Below, piece after piece: positions 17,481-28,391 of a DNA stretch of 64,000 nt. Positions within the stretch are counted from its first letter, which is position 1. Each line of letters begins with the position of its first letter. The notes beneath the pieces were generated by a model. That model was given only the letters and a program-made list of their open reading frames with translations. It searched no databases and was not told where the DNA came from. The translations under genes were made by a program, and so were the position numbers. The DNA is from Bradysia coprophila. Its lineage: Eukaryota; Arthropoda; Insecta; Diptera; Sciaridae. Location of the stretch: the NCBI RefSeq assembly GCF_014529535.1, contig NW_023503972.1:496001-560000 (forward strand), read 5' to 3'.

Positions 17481-19144
17481 CTAATACGGCATGTATTTCG
17501 TCAAACCGATTCTAGCCAAATTTTCACACGATGGCATTTTCATACTTTGTGCCTGCTCCAAATGCGACTTACTGCCGAAACTTCTAGCCTTCGCCATCAT
17601 TACCTCACCTGAGAAAATAAATGGTTTTCGTTTACCTCTTTCGCTACACTCACTAAACCAGAAACTTGTGCCGAATCAGCAACAGCTGAACTTTACACAG
17701 TCATACGTGTTATGTGCAAAGGTATACAAAGGTATTGTCTTTGTCGACCAGCTGGGTATGTTCAGCTGTTGCTGAATCGGCACAAACCAATGGTTTAGTG
17801 AGTGTACGCTTTGAACAAGGCTGTGAACTTGGGGAGGTCACACAGACCGCCCTTTCATTAGATACACGGGAATACACCTCTTTCCACACTCCAAAAAACG
17901 AATTTGAATGACGTGGTGAATTGTTTGTATGGAAAGTGGTGTGTCATCCTCATGACCTCCTACAGCCTTGTGCTTTGAATCGACGGAATTTATAATACTT
18001 ACGATAGCTGCGTTCACGATAACATGCTTGCTTCATGGTCGCTATATATTCCTCTTCCACCGAATTTTCCAGCCGAGCCAACGAACCCTGGTATTCGTTT
18101 TCGAATTTATCCTTGACGAAATATGGAATGTTTAAGTGGATTGTATTGCGACGTATCGGATAGCGTCTGTGAAGGACAGGAAAGTTTTCAGTTAATTGTG
18201 AAATGAATGAAGTAAAGCAAAAATTAGATCGTACGATGACTGGGAGAGACTGTAAACGGGATCCGATGTGAAGAAGGACGATAGCATGGACACTACGATC
18301 AACACCAAAATCAATCCGAACGCAAGACTTGGCTGTTGCTGGAAAAATGAAGAGTCAATAAGAACTCTCAGTTGCTGAAAATATCAATGTAGTATTCCTA
18401 CCACCGACTCCCTATGATGTTGCTGATAGCGACGATTCTGTGTATGCATCCGCTGTTGTGGAAAACCACCACCGAAAAACATGTTAAACACTTCTTCTGC
18501 CGTGAAATCTGATTCAAAACTACCGCCCCTGTCATAGGCGTGTTCGTATTCATGATTCTGATGATGGTAGTAGGTCTGACTTCGATTCGTTCGACCTTCA
18601 GAGCCATATAAATCGTACGATTTTCGCTTCTCTGCATCGGTCAATACAGCCACAGCATTGCCAACCGATTTGAATGCCTCGACCGCACCGGGAGCATGAT
18701 TTTTGTCCGGATGCAGTTGAAGCGCGAGCTTCTTGTACGACTTTTTGATTTCTGAATCGGTGGACTCTTTGGTAACGTTCAACACTTCGTAGTAGTCTTT
18801 GCAGCGTTTTATGCGACTGACCATATCAACCTGGGCTTGCGTATAGTCAGATGGTTCGGACGGTACGTCTTTTGTTGTTTTCACATTGGGCCTACGATTT
18901 CTGGCATTAGAATCCGTCGTTGAATTTTTGGTGTTATGCAGTTGGCTTAGTAAATCTGAAAGTTCGGAAATAATTTTTTTTTTGCCTGCAAACGGTCTAG
19001 TATTAACATACCCTTCGCCCGTTGTGTGGGATATAAATTTTCGGCTTTGCGTAAAAATTTCTCACTCCGCTCAACATGACCACTTTTCAATGCGTCAATT
19101 GCTATTTGTATGCAACGTTCCGCTTCGTCTTTATTTACTTCCAT
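17481..19144 (-). CDS. DNAJB12/DNAJB14-like ER membrane co-chaperone, complete
   Basis: Five minus-strand exons join in frame: 19012-19144, 18402-18955, 18235-18338, 18003-18166 and 17481-17608. They give about 360 residues, and all introns are 56-394 bp with GT-AG ends. The N-terminus (MEVNKDEAERCIQIAIDALK) is the conserved tetratrico-like leader of DNAJB12. A J domain follows from about residue 108, with the HPD motif in LHPDKNHAPGA. Next come a G/F-rich stretch ending FFGGGFPQQ, a single membrane helix (LAFGLILVLIVVSMLSSFF), and a DUF1977 C-terminus with RRNTIHLNIPYFV and the final KMPSCENL. Family members are tail-side ER membrane proteins that recruit Hsp70 for quality control of membrane clients. 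The ATG at 19144 is preferred because the upstream TTG is not a usual eukaryotic start. Length matches the family. Confidence 0.95.
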
Positions 19145-20429
19145 AATCAATTAAAATTTAATTAATTTGTGACGGACGAATCACTTTCAAACAGGAAACG
19201 ATTAATTTTCCCTTTTGACCGATTCAATGTTGTGTTTTGAACATGTTGTCGCATTGAAGAATGCGACCACGAAACAATCTAATTAAAAATTTAGTAAATA
19301 AAGGATTTCAATCAGCTCTCGATTTCAAGAGAAAATTATTGTAAAAAAATGAATTTCTTATTGACATTTCGTATAGTTCTCTAGTACTGCTCAGTACAGA
19401 GAAATGACTTGAATGTTACAAAATGTACATACTAGAGTTAGACAAATAATCAGAGGTTTTTCCGGTTTTTCTGAAAGAACATTTTACACATCTTCCAGCT
19501 CCTACTATAGATCATCTCCTTGTTGTCTTTCATATGTGACTGATGTGTATTCTTAGGGACTGTCCTCTCTTCACCGGCCTCAGATTTAACACTTTCGGGT
19601 ATTAGGAACTCCCCAAGGAGGATCTGCCATCTTTAGATGAAAAGCGACTTAACGACTTCTTACTATGTATAAGAATTGTGAGTGATAGAAGTAGTTTGGG
19701 AGTAGCAAAGAAGGGCTTTTAGATCTGGGTTACTGCCTCTATATATGTATAGAATTCCATTGGCTTAGCATTGACCCAAGGAACAGAGTCTCTACTATAA
19801 ATTGAGAGGGTAGATATAAGTGCTTTTGAAGTGACTACTGGCAAGTCAGTTATCAATCCTTCATCGTAGTAGTTAGGGTAGGGCTCCTGCTTTTTTCTGA
19901 CTAACTTATAGGACCTAAGTCTAATATCCAAAGCTATTTCGCGGAGTGAACAGTTCCAGAAAATTCTGATTCTCGGATATACTTGGCTTGGATTCTGTCA
20001 AAGTTTTAAAAATAGTCGTTTTGTACGAAGAAATTTATTTTCCTTTACTAGGTAGGGAAAATGGACTTTCTGTCATATACGAAATATCAAATTCATTTCC
20101 TTGTATAGTAATATACTATTTCAGTTGGAACTGGTAACCCATCTTTAGAGGCTCTCAAAACGTTTGAAGCGTCACGTTTCTGAAGTCGTTCTAATCCTAA
20201 GTGCTTATCCAAGGTAAGGTTATTTGAGCTGTCAAAGCGTCATCCATAGGGCCATAACCAAAAAAATATTTTTGACAAATTGCAAAAGCGGTAGGGTTAT
20301 TGAATGTTTTCGGCAATGAATGACAACACAAGGTATGGTCGAATGTCAAACTTTCCCATGAAAACTGAGTTTGTTTATATGAAATCGCCCGGTCCTCCGG
20401 TTTGTATGAACAGACCATCGTGGTTTATA
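19145..20429. other. Intergenic, no gene recognised
   Basis: Lies upstream of the minus-strand DnaJ gene and should contain its promoter. No TATA box at a convincing distance was seen. Remaining ORFs, such as 19719-19931, have no support. Confidence 0.35.
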
Positions 20430-20718
20430 GGTCTATTCCAAGGCCATACGAATTGTCAAATTTCATCCATAGAGACATAACCTCATCTAAATAACCTCCA
20501 TACAAACTGTACACACACTCTACGTAGAGTGTGTGTGCAGTTTGTATGGAGGTTATTTAATCTTTTCAATATTTGTATGAAAACCGAGCTCTGTGGATGA
20601 AATCGTGTCCGTTCAGCCAGTCAAATTTCGTGTTTACAGTTACTTGGAACAAAACTATAGTTTCATTGGTTATCGGTCTGTCAAAATTCGTTTTTACCGT
20701 ACGATGGAAGAAACCTAT
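20430..20718. mobile_element. MITE copy, ATAGGTTTCTTCC family, diverged
   Basis: Left end resembles ATAGGTCTATTCCAAGGCC. The right end reads TACGATGGAAGAAACCTAT, and inner blocks (AAAATTCGTTTTTACCGTAC, ATCCATAGAGA, TGTGGATGA) match the copies at 56034-56209 and 57761-57944. A near-perfect 70-bp palindrome is nested inside at 20492-20561. Confidence 0.6.
20492..20561. repeat. Near-perfect 70-bp palindrome without loop
   Basis: AAATAACCTCCATACAAACT at the left is mirrored by AGTTTGTATGGAGGTTATTT at the right. The centre is ACTCTACGTAGAGT, so the arms meet with no spacer. One mismatched base pair was noted. It sits inside the MITE copy at 20430-20718. Confidence 0.85.
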
Positions 20719-20744
20719 GGCACATCTAGTAACTAATTGGTTGC

Positions 20745-21125
20745 TATAGAGTGTTATGATGAAAGAGAAAGAAATATTTTGACAAGTACCCCAAGGCAAC
20801 TTATAGAGTGTTATGATGAAAGAGATAGAAATATTTTGACAAGTACCCCAAGGCAACTTATAATAAACTGGTCTTTGGTCCTCTCGCTCTCAACGTAACA
20901 CGTTGAAAGAGAAAGCAATATTTTGACAAGTACCCCAAGGCAAGTTAAATTAACTAGTCTTCGGATCTCTCGCTCTGATCATAACAGTCTATAATAAACT
21001 GGTCTTCGGTCTTCTCACTCACATCATAACATGTTGAAAGAGAAGCAAATACTTTGACAAGTACCCCAAGGCAAGTTATAAATAAATGGTCTTCGGTTTT
21101 CTCGCTCTGATCATAACACTCTATA
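20745..21125 (+). repeat. Tandem repeat, TTTTGACAAGTACCCCAAGG units
   Basis: The block TTTTGACAAGTACCCCAAGG recurs at about 20776, 20834, 20920 and, with one change, 21053. The first two units are a clean 57-58 bp direct duplication. Later ones are spaced by an extra TCTTCGGTYYTCTCGCTCT segment. No coding potential. Confidence 0.75.
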
Positions 21126-21318
21126 CAGTGTTTAAGGAGAGCGATTTTTGACCACTTTGTTTAAACTGGTCTCGGGGTCACACGTCAAAATGAGAGAAAT
21201 CACCTACAAATTTAAACTGGGCTCAACTCTCAATTTCTTTTTTCATTGATGAATATTTGACAGCTGACCCCGAGACCAATTAAATTTTAACTGGTTTTCG
21301 CTCTCCTTAAACACTGTC
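21126..21318. mobile_element. MITE with AGTGTTTAAGGAGAGCGA ends
   Basis: About 190 bp. CAGTGTTTAAGGAGAGCGA at the left is mirrored by TCGCTCTCCTTAAACACTG at the right. Further inverted blocks lie inside (AACTGGTCTCGGGGTCA and TGACCCCGAGACCAATT). It ends roughly 160 bp before the eIF6 start codon, so it occupies the upstream region of that gene. Confidence 0.75.
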
Positions 21319-21479
21319 TCAGAGCTTTTTTTGTCAACACTGTTTACGATCATATGAGTGTGAGTGTAATGTGTGGCTGCCAACAATCTGTCAAAAAATC
21401 ATCTCGCCTCTGCGTAAATTCTGCCGCTGTCATTTAATTGAAATTAAGTTTTGTGCATTGATTTAAATCGGAAACGAAA

Positions 21480-22440
21480 ATGGCATTACGGGTACAATTC
21501 GAGAACAATGACGATATTGGTGCATTCAGTAAATTGACAAACAGTTATTGTCTGGTGGCAATTGGTGGAGCCGAAACATTTTACAGGTAATGCAAAGTTA
21601 GGTTATGAACGGTCGCCTCGAAACACATGTTTTCGTTTTGAGTATACTAAACGTACCACTGGGTCATACAATTTCTAGTGTCTATGAGGCTGAATTGGCT
21701 GAAACAATACCGGTTATCCATGCCAGTATAGCTGGATGTCGTATAATTGGCCGAATGACAGTGGGAAACAAAAATGGGTTACTGGTACCCAGTTCCACCA
21801 CTGACGTTGAATTGCAACATTTGCGAAATAGTTTGCCGGATGAAGTAAAGGTGCAACGCGTTGAGGAAAGACTGTCGGCATTGGGAAACGTTATTGCGTG
21901 CAACGATTATGTAGCTTTAGTACATCCAGATCTCGATAAGGTGAGGACAATTGACCGAAAAAAGTAAAAAATTCGAAATTACCACCCTCCTTCCCGTTGA
22001 CATTTTAGGAAACAGAGGAAGTCATTGTAGATACGCTGAATGTAGAAGTATTTCGACAAACTGTTAACCAGAACGTTCTCGTTGGAACATACACAGTGCT
22101 CAGCAATCAGGGTGGTTTGGTCCATCCGAAAACGTCGATGCAAGATCAGGATGAATTGTCTTCTCTGCTGCAAGTACCTTTAGTCGTAAGTGTATCCGCA
22201 GACTGAACGCAAGTGGCTGTCGACATAAATAATAAATTTCATTTCAATCGCCAGGCGGGAACAATAAACCGTGGAAGTGAAGTTATTGGTGCCGGATTAG
22301 TGGTTAACGATTGGTGTGCATTCTGTGGCATGAATTCAACATCGACAGAGATTTCAGTGGTTGAGAGTGTGTTTCGATTGAATGATGCTCATCCCACTGC
22401 CGTTTCGAGTAAACTTCGAGCCACGCTGATCGAAGCGTAA
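21480..22440 (+). CDS. eIF6: Eukaryotic translation initiation factor 6, complete
   Basis: Exons 21480-21586, 21679-21940, 22009-22185 and 22255-22440 join in frame to about 243 residues, close to the 245 of human eIF6. The protein opens [20 protein letters not shown] and contains the conserved [40 protein letters not shown] and [10 protein letters not shown] blocks. eIF6 binds the 60S ribosomal subunit, prevents premature joining of 40S, and takes part in 60S maturation in the nucleolus. The start has an AAAATGGC context. The last codons read LIEA followed by TAA. That TAA overlaps a GTAAGT donor at 22437, so a short extra exon replacing the last residue is possible; I could not identify one. 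Confidence 0.96.
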
Positions 22441-23058
22441 GTATTGCAGTTTTATTTCAACGTTGAAAATGTCTGGGTCAGCCTGGGAAATTTGTATAAT
22501 GATTTGATCGATTATGAGCCTGTTACTCTTTGATCGCCTAATACAGTAACTTTTAAATGGTGGCTCGCGATACATTTGGGTTTACCCAAGGCGACCACAA
22601 CATTTTTTTATTGCGGGAAATTTTCATGACTTTGCGCGCCGGAAAAAAGTGGACTTTTCCACCGCCAGCTTAACTGCTGAGCTTCGTGATAAATCGATTG
22701 CGATGAAACAATTTTATTGATTTGATTATATAACTTCCGACGTTACGACTGTCCTTCTCTAGTGGATTTTTTTTAGAAAAACCACAGTCCGAATAATTTG
22801 ATTCAATACCTTTTCACAGTCTCTATTTACAATACAGCAAGTGCCTTTGTTATTGTGTTTCTATTGATATCTGTAAGGTAGACCAACACACCTTTACAAT
22901 TGTTGGGTTGGCTTACCAAATTTTCCATTCGGTTTAAAACTTGCTCTCTCACCGCACACTCAACCCTATTAGTAGAAACAATTGAGCGTTGAAGGAGAGT
23001 AATAAAAACTTTTAGATCGATTTGAAGAGAGAACCTTGAACCAGAGAAATGATAAGTA
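22441..23058. other. Intergenic, 3' side of eIF6
   Basis: No clear AATAAA close to the eIF6 stop was seen. No ORF or repeat here is supported. Confidence 0.35.
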
Positions 23059-23179
23059 GGTCACGTTGAAGTTAATTGCGGCTTGTCAACTTTCGGCACC
23101 CTGGACTTTACTTAAATCGTCGAGGAATGCCTCCAAATAAATTTCTAAAAATCTAGAATTCAGTTTTGGATTTTTAGAA

Positions 23180-25016
23180 TAGAGGTGTGCACCGCCGATT
23201 TTACGCCGGCGCGCCGCCGATTTTTTGCTAAATTTTCGGCGCGCCGCCGCCGAAAAATAATAGCTCACGCCGCCGCCGCCGCCGATTGTATTTTCGTCGC
23301 GCCGAAATTTTGTACGTTTACTGCTTTCAACCATTTTAATAGGCGGTAATATAAAGTTAAATTGAAATATCTATACAAAAGTGTGTGCTTGAGTACAAGG
23401 TTTGAGCAAATGTTTATCTCTCTTAATTTATAAGTCAGGTTTCTTTACGCTGCTCAGCTAATACACTTATTACTTATAAATTTAAGTTTATCTAAATCTC
23501 TTATTTGCGAAAACCTTCTACTACGAACTCACTCCTACATAGAAGATGGACTAAAGACAACGGGAACGGTTATTGCATAAATCGAAAGATAATACTAGTG
23601 AGTTTGCGTAAATGACATATAAATTATAAGTTGGAAATAACAAACCTGCAGAACATCTAGTATGATGATGTGACTTAAAATTTCCAACTTGTAAGTTGAC
23701 TTATAGCTTATAGGTTATGAAGGATGGCTTACACGGTTTATCTTGCAAAAAAGCGGACGATGGATTCCAGGACATGATGAAGTTAATAAAATCTTTTCTC
23801 ATGCTCAATCTGTTACAACCTCCGGGCATTTCTAGAGATGACGGTAAAAGACCGGACGTTGGGATTTTGTGCGATGTAACCATTAGATAAATTAGATAAA
23901 TCAATCATCCAAAAAATCTGGATCAATTGCAGATAATGCTGAAAGATTCAAGCATAATCATTACATACGTTTAAAAGAAAAAAAATTATTTACACCTATT
24001 GCTTTTGAATCACTAGGTTGCATGGGTCCCGAAACAAGTACATTAATTAAGAAATTTTGTTCATTAAGAGGGCAGACTAGGTGTGAAGTAGGCTGTAATT
24101 GAAAAATTGGTTTTAAAATTAATGTAGACCATTTAATGAAAATCTGTTCCAGCAATTAGATGAGCAATATGTTTATCTATCTCTAAAAAACGAAAAACGA
24201 TTTACAATAAGCAACAGTTGGAAGAAAACCGATTTCCAAAATATGAACGTCGCTTAAAGTTAGGCTATGCAATATTTTTTTGGAAATCGGTTTTCTTCCA
24301 ACTGTTGCTTATTGTAAATCGTTTTTCATTTTTTAGAGATAGATAAACATATTGCTCATCTAATTGCTGGAACAGATTTTCATTAAATGGTCTACATTAA
24401 TTTTAAAACCAATTTTTCAATATATAGCCTACTTCACACCTAGTCTGCCCTATTAATGAGAAAAGCTTCTGGCGAACAACGCTCCATGGATTACCAAATA
24501 CAAAAGATTTCTATTGCAATTCAACGGAGAAACGCTAGTTGCATTTTGGGGACTTTGGGGCGTAACAGAGTTGATGATTTTTATTTATTGTAAATACTTG
24601 TTTTTGAAAAGATCGTTTTTTACTGGTTGCGCTTTGCAGCCTTCTCGCTTATATGTCATTTACGCAAACTCACTAATCATTCGTGGATTCATTAAGTCAG
24701 ATGTTTTTAAAATAAAAGGTCAGTGATTGTACATTCAAAATATAAAAGGTGAGATATGTCTCGGTTGATTCCCCTTGTATAAGTTGTTGATACTTCAGAT
24801 CGCAAGATAGTAAGAATTCAGTGTTCGTAAAAAGGATTGCGCACGCTTTTTCAAATGTTTTTGCATTATTTTCGAAAATTTAGATTTTTTGTAAATTTAT
24901 CGGCGCGCCGATCGGCGCACCGCCGCCGACTATAAATTTCTCTCGGCGCGCCACCGCCGATCCCTTACCAGTCGGCGCACCGCCGCCGATTATTTTAAGA
25001 TCGGCGCACACCTCTA
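23180..25016. mobile_element. hAT-like non-autonomous element, copy 2
   Basis: Starts TAGAGGTGTGCACCGCC and ends GGCGCACACCTCTA, like the copy at 2982-4163. It is flanked by a perfect 8-bp duplication TTTTAGAA (23172-23179 and 25017-25024). The same CGCCGCCG-rich terminal blocks occur at both ends, but the AT-rich interior is different and contains a large foldback insertion (24061-24460). No transposase ORF. Confidence 0.9.
24061..24460. mobile_element. Foldback element, ~180-bp near-perfect arms
   Basis: Arms 24061-24244 and about 24272-24460 are near-perfect inverted copies around a loop of only about 30 bp. Landmarks are GGGCAGACTAGGTGTGAAG at the outer left, mirrored by CTTCACACCTAGTCTGCCC, and GGAAATCGGTTTTCTTCC next to the loop. 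It is nested inside the hAT-like element. A transcript through it would fold into a long double-stranded RNA. Confidence 0.85.
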
Positions 25017-25104
25017 TTTTAGAAATTTATTTGGAGGCATTCCTCGACGATTTAAGTAAAGTCCAGGGTGCCGAAAGTTGACAAGCCGCAATTAACTTCA
25101 ACGT

Positions 25105-27497
25105 GACACCTGTGGCGAGATAGAAAGATCCCATACCGTCCACAATTTTTAACTTCAGATTCCTTCTATCTCGCCACAGGCATACCAACTTATCACTTCT
25201 CTGCCTTGAACAGACTACGAAAATTCGAATATCTTCGCCGTAAAGCAGCAACAATAGACTAGCAGTGTACTGCGAAAAAATGAATGTAAAAACGCTCTCA
25301 TGTACTCAGCTGTCGCAATAAGCCTAATTTTCGTTGAATTATTTTGTCAAGTGATCCCGAGTTCTTTGTTCATATTTTTCGCTCTCCTTAGAGTGGGAAA
25401 CGTGAAGAAACACGAAACGTTAACAAATTGACCATAAGTTGAAACTGAATGAATTTTAATATGACCAGACATTTTTGAGTCTTCACTCAATCCGTTCGAC
25501 GAAACACATCGCTAATTGATTTCCAATTCCTTCATTTTCAGAATGTCTTAAGCTCAACAAAGTAAACAACAACATTCTTTTCTATCAACAGTTGGGGTGA
25601 TCCACAATATATTAATTTTTGGTAAATAAAATTGCTGTTGCAATAAAAGGCTGGATTTTCAATGGGTGTTGGAAAAATGTTAAATTTGCACATCTATATC
25701 GGGGTAACACATTCCTTCTCTGCAAATGGGAGGGCGAAAATCCGCGATGCGTTTTTTTCAGTTCATCACAAACAATAGAAGACAGCAATTTGTGGATCTC
25801 AGCATAGGTAAATCGATCGTGTGTTTTCGGGTCTTGGGGAAGAAAATGCAATCGCTGAAATGTTAATAGGGGGCGACGATGTATATGAATAGACTTAGTC
25901 GAGAGCCCATATCAGTGGTTTCCCGTTGCATATTTCAAACAATATGTCTGCTAACAAAGACTACACGGTTGGTTTGAAACGAAATTAAATAGGGAACGCC
26001 GACCACCAATATTTTTTTTTCATAACGCATTCACTTGGAAGGGCTGACATTTAAGGTTTGGCAAAATGTCAGGATTTCGCCCATTTCAAGGGAATGCGAT
26101 ATTAATCAGTGATGGACAAGAACATCACACAGGAAAAAATCAGACCAAACGGCTGGGCCGTTTGTGAGAACCAGCAGCTGTATCGTCCACGGCAGGCAGA
26201 GTAGCGGTTAATTCTGACTTATATTGGGATCGGTAGCGGGACTAATTCTAAGACTTTTCATTAAAAAAAATCACATTGGAACATCTGGTTGGGCAGCTGT
26301 AGCCCCAAGTAGTCGAAAAATCACGATTTTCAATGGGCGATATCTTCGAAAGGAAGCAACCGTGAAAGTTTTAGATTGTTGATATGGACAGAGGGTGACA
26401 AGCCCTGTCCACCACTAGTAACTGATTTTTTAGATGTTGTCTCTTATGGCAAATTTTGGCCATCTTTTTTTTTTGCTTCCGTCGGCGAACTTTGAGAACT
26501 GCTGGAACACTTCCAACGTAATCAAAATATGTACAGTTGCTTAGCCCTAAGCTTAAGCTTTGTAACGATACCAAACATGAGACGCATCGGTCGTAACGCG
26601 TACCCTTTTTTGTTAGATTTTTTGTAGCGAGATCGCTCTACGACGAAATTTACTAACGAATCTAAAATTTCGAGGTTGTAACTCAGCTACTTCGTGTCTT
26701 TTGTTCTTGAATGATTTTTTCCTGTTAACAGACAACAGTTGAGTGTCGAAGAGGTCAAATATGACTGATTTTGGTGTAGGTGTCACTATTAGCTTATGCT
26801 GGAATCCTGGTTTCTTTCCTGGTAATTCCTGGAATTTTTTTTTTTCGAGATGAAGAGTTCGTTGTATTAATAAGTAACTTTCAGAGAACATTATTAGTTA
26901 ACGCCGCGCAGCGAAAATGTTTCGTTTTTTAGGTATGAGCTGCATCAAATTTACTTAAAGAAGAAGAAGGCATGAGAAAAAGAGGACAAAGAGGACGTTT
27001 TCATCAAAAAAGTGATGTTCTTAGAATATTTGTAAAAAAGAATAACGAGCCGAAAAAAGAGGACATGTCCTCTAAAAAGAGGACGAATGGGAACCCTAAC
27101 AGATAGTCTTCACGGTAGCGGAGACATTGCAATGGGGATCCACTGATGCCGCCTTACAATCTTAACAACCACCATTTACTACAAAACACTCTAACCCGAT
27201 GTTGCACCAAGTCATTTACATTAACCGACACTGTTAGCTTTGCGATTGAATAAGAACCAGATAGTACACGAACGGTTTTATTTCTCTGGAACAAAGATCC
27301 CGAAAAATAGTAACCGAAAAGGCAATGCACTCCAATAACAGGCACAAGAACACATTTTTTAACGGTCATGTGGCCTCTTTTTTTATGGACAACACCCTCT
27401 CTAACAAATTAAATTCATTTATTAAGGCGCTAAAAGTGCGACTCGTTGAAAGTTACGTTTATTATGACTCAATATTTAGTCGTCGTTGGTTGATACA
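25105..27497. other. Intergenic, no gene recognised
   Basis: Includes a small palindrome with arms CCTGTGGCGAGATAGAA and TTCTATCTCGCCACAGG (about 25109-25182) and a stretch near 26970-27080 with repeated AGAGGAC. Short ORFs have no support. AATAAA on the minus strand at about 27458-27463 fits the 3' end of the gene that stops at 27498. Confidence 0.4.
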
Positions 27498-28316
27498 TCA
27501 TTGTTTCAATTTCTTAAAAGGTGGCGTAACAACATCAATCAGATGTGTAGAGAAGCAATCTGTACTTGTTGATGCAGGCCTCTTCCTCGGACTAGGTGGA
27601 GGTGGTGCTGTTTGACGAATTCGGTATTTGCGTGCTTGCGTTGGATCTACTTCCCATTGTTTTTGATTGTATGCGAACGGCGTTCGATGAGTAAATAAGG
27701 ACAACAGATCTTCTGTAATCAAATTGAACGTGTATATGTTGTGATGGCTCGCGTCTTCCATGAAATTAACCATTCGAGTGTATAAATCCTTTAGTCTTTT
27801 GAAATTCGCGTCGCCAATTATGGGACGGCAATCAATTTCAAATTCTTCTTTCGGATCATCGGATCTTATGTCCGGTGTTGGTCCGTAAAAAATATTGCCC
27901 GGCAACCAAGAATAAAATACTTGAATCGCTCTGATTATAGTTTCATGCTCCGTCGGTGCTCTAATTTTACTGCGCATCGCACTGGTAATTATATTCGGTG
28001 CATCGACGTAGGAGTCCACCAAATGTCTGATTTGCTGATCCATATCACTTCTTAAGGTCAAATCAACTTTGACGGTTGCAGCGTAGTTGAAAAAGTCCCG
28101 CAAAAAATTGAATGGAATTACGTGGTGCCGTGCTAACGTAGTCATGACTGTTGTGCCCGGTAGAATGCCTTTACTTGATTTTATTACTTCCTGTGGGCCC
28201 GGCCTCTGAGCGAAACTGAAGCATTTGAGGTCTTCAGCGACGGCGAATTGGGTCAAGGCACCCAATGACAACAATATAAAATACTTTGACAACAATAATT
28301 TCGGCCACATTTTCAC
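27498..28316 (-). CDS. Secreted protein of unknown family with RHHxIPF motif
   Basis: A single uninterrupted minus-strand ORF of 272 residues. It begins with a signal peptide (about residues 1-27: MKMWPKLLL then a hydrophobic core ending FAVA-ED). The body is mostly helical in character, with TLARHHVIPFNFLRDFFN near residue 62 and an acidic EEFEIDCRPIIGD segment. The C-terminus is basic and proline-rich (PPPPSPRKRP then PPFKKLKQ). A TATAAATA box and an Inr-like ATCAGAC lie upstream, and AATAAA lies downstream, so it looks like a functional intronless gene. I do not recognise the family. The RHHxIP motif recalls HNH-type nucleases of bacterial secreted proteins, but no second metal-binding motif is obvious, so I assign no activity. 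Confidence 0.75.
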   Translation of the reverse strand: MKMWPKLLLSKYFILLSLGALTQFAVAEDLKCFSFAQRPGPQEVIKSSKGILPGTTVMTTLARHHVIPFNFLRDFFNYAATVKVDLTLRSDMDQQIRHLVDSYVDAPNIITSAMRSKIRAPTEHETIIRAIQVFYSWLPGNIFYGPTPDIRSDDPKEEFEIDCRPIIGDANFKRLKDLYTRMVNFMEDASHHNIYTFNLITEDLLSLFTHRTPFAYNQKQWEVDPTQARKYRIRQTAPPPPSPRKRPASTSTDCFSTHLIDVVTPPFKKLKQ

Positions 28317-28383
28317 TTGGCTTAGGTGGTTTTAACGTCTTACGAGCTACGGTGAGACTGTGTCTGATTAGCTAAATAATTAG

Positions 28384-28391
28384 TTATTTAT
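28384..28391 (-). promoter_or_regulatory. TATA box of the secreted-protein gene
   Basis: Minus-strand TATAAATA followed, 27-28 bases downstream, by ATCAGAC, a close match to the arthropod initiator. The ATG at 28316 follows about 45 bases later. Spacing fits a standard core promoter. Confidence 0.6.

Larger units (their letters stand above)
23059..25104. repeat. Palindromic repeat split by a hAT-like element
   Basis: The left arm (23059-23148, from CACGTTGAAGTTAATTGCGG to AAATAAATTTCTA) is repeated almost exactly in inverse orientation at 25021-25104. Without the 1.8-kb element between them, the two arms would form a hairpin repeat of roughly 200 bp. The hAT-like element inserted near its tip. 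Confidence 0.85.

Noticed and set aside
17491..17911. Plus-strand ORFs of 94 and 65 codons
   Set aside because: The first is antisense to the last DnaJ exon; the second has no support and overlaps its intron.
21682..21903. Minus-strand ORF within eIF6 exon 2
   Set aside because: Shadow of a strongly conserved eIF6 coding exon on the other strand.
26940..27080. Repeated AGAGGAC words as a possible MITE
   Set aside because: Only short local repeats; no inverted ends or target duplication could be found.
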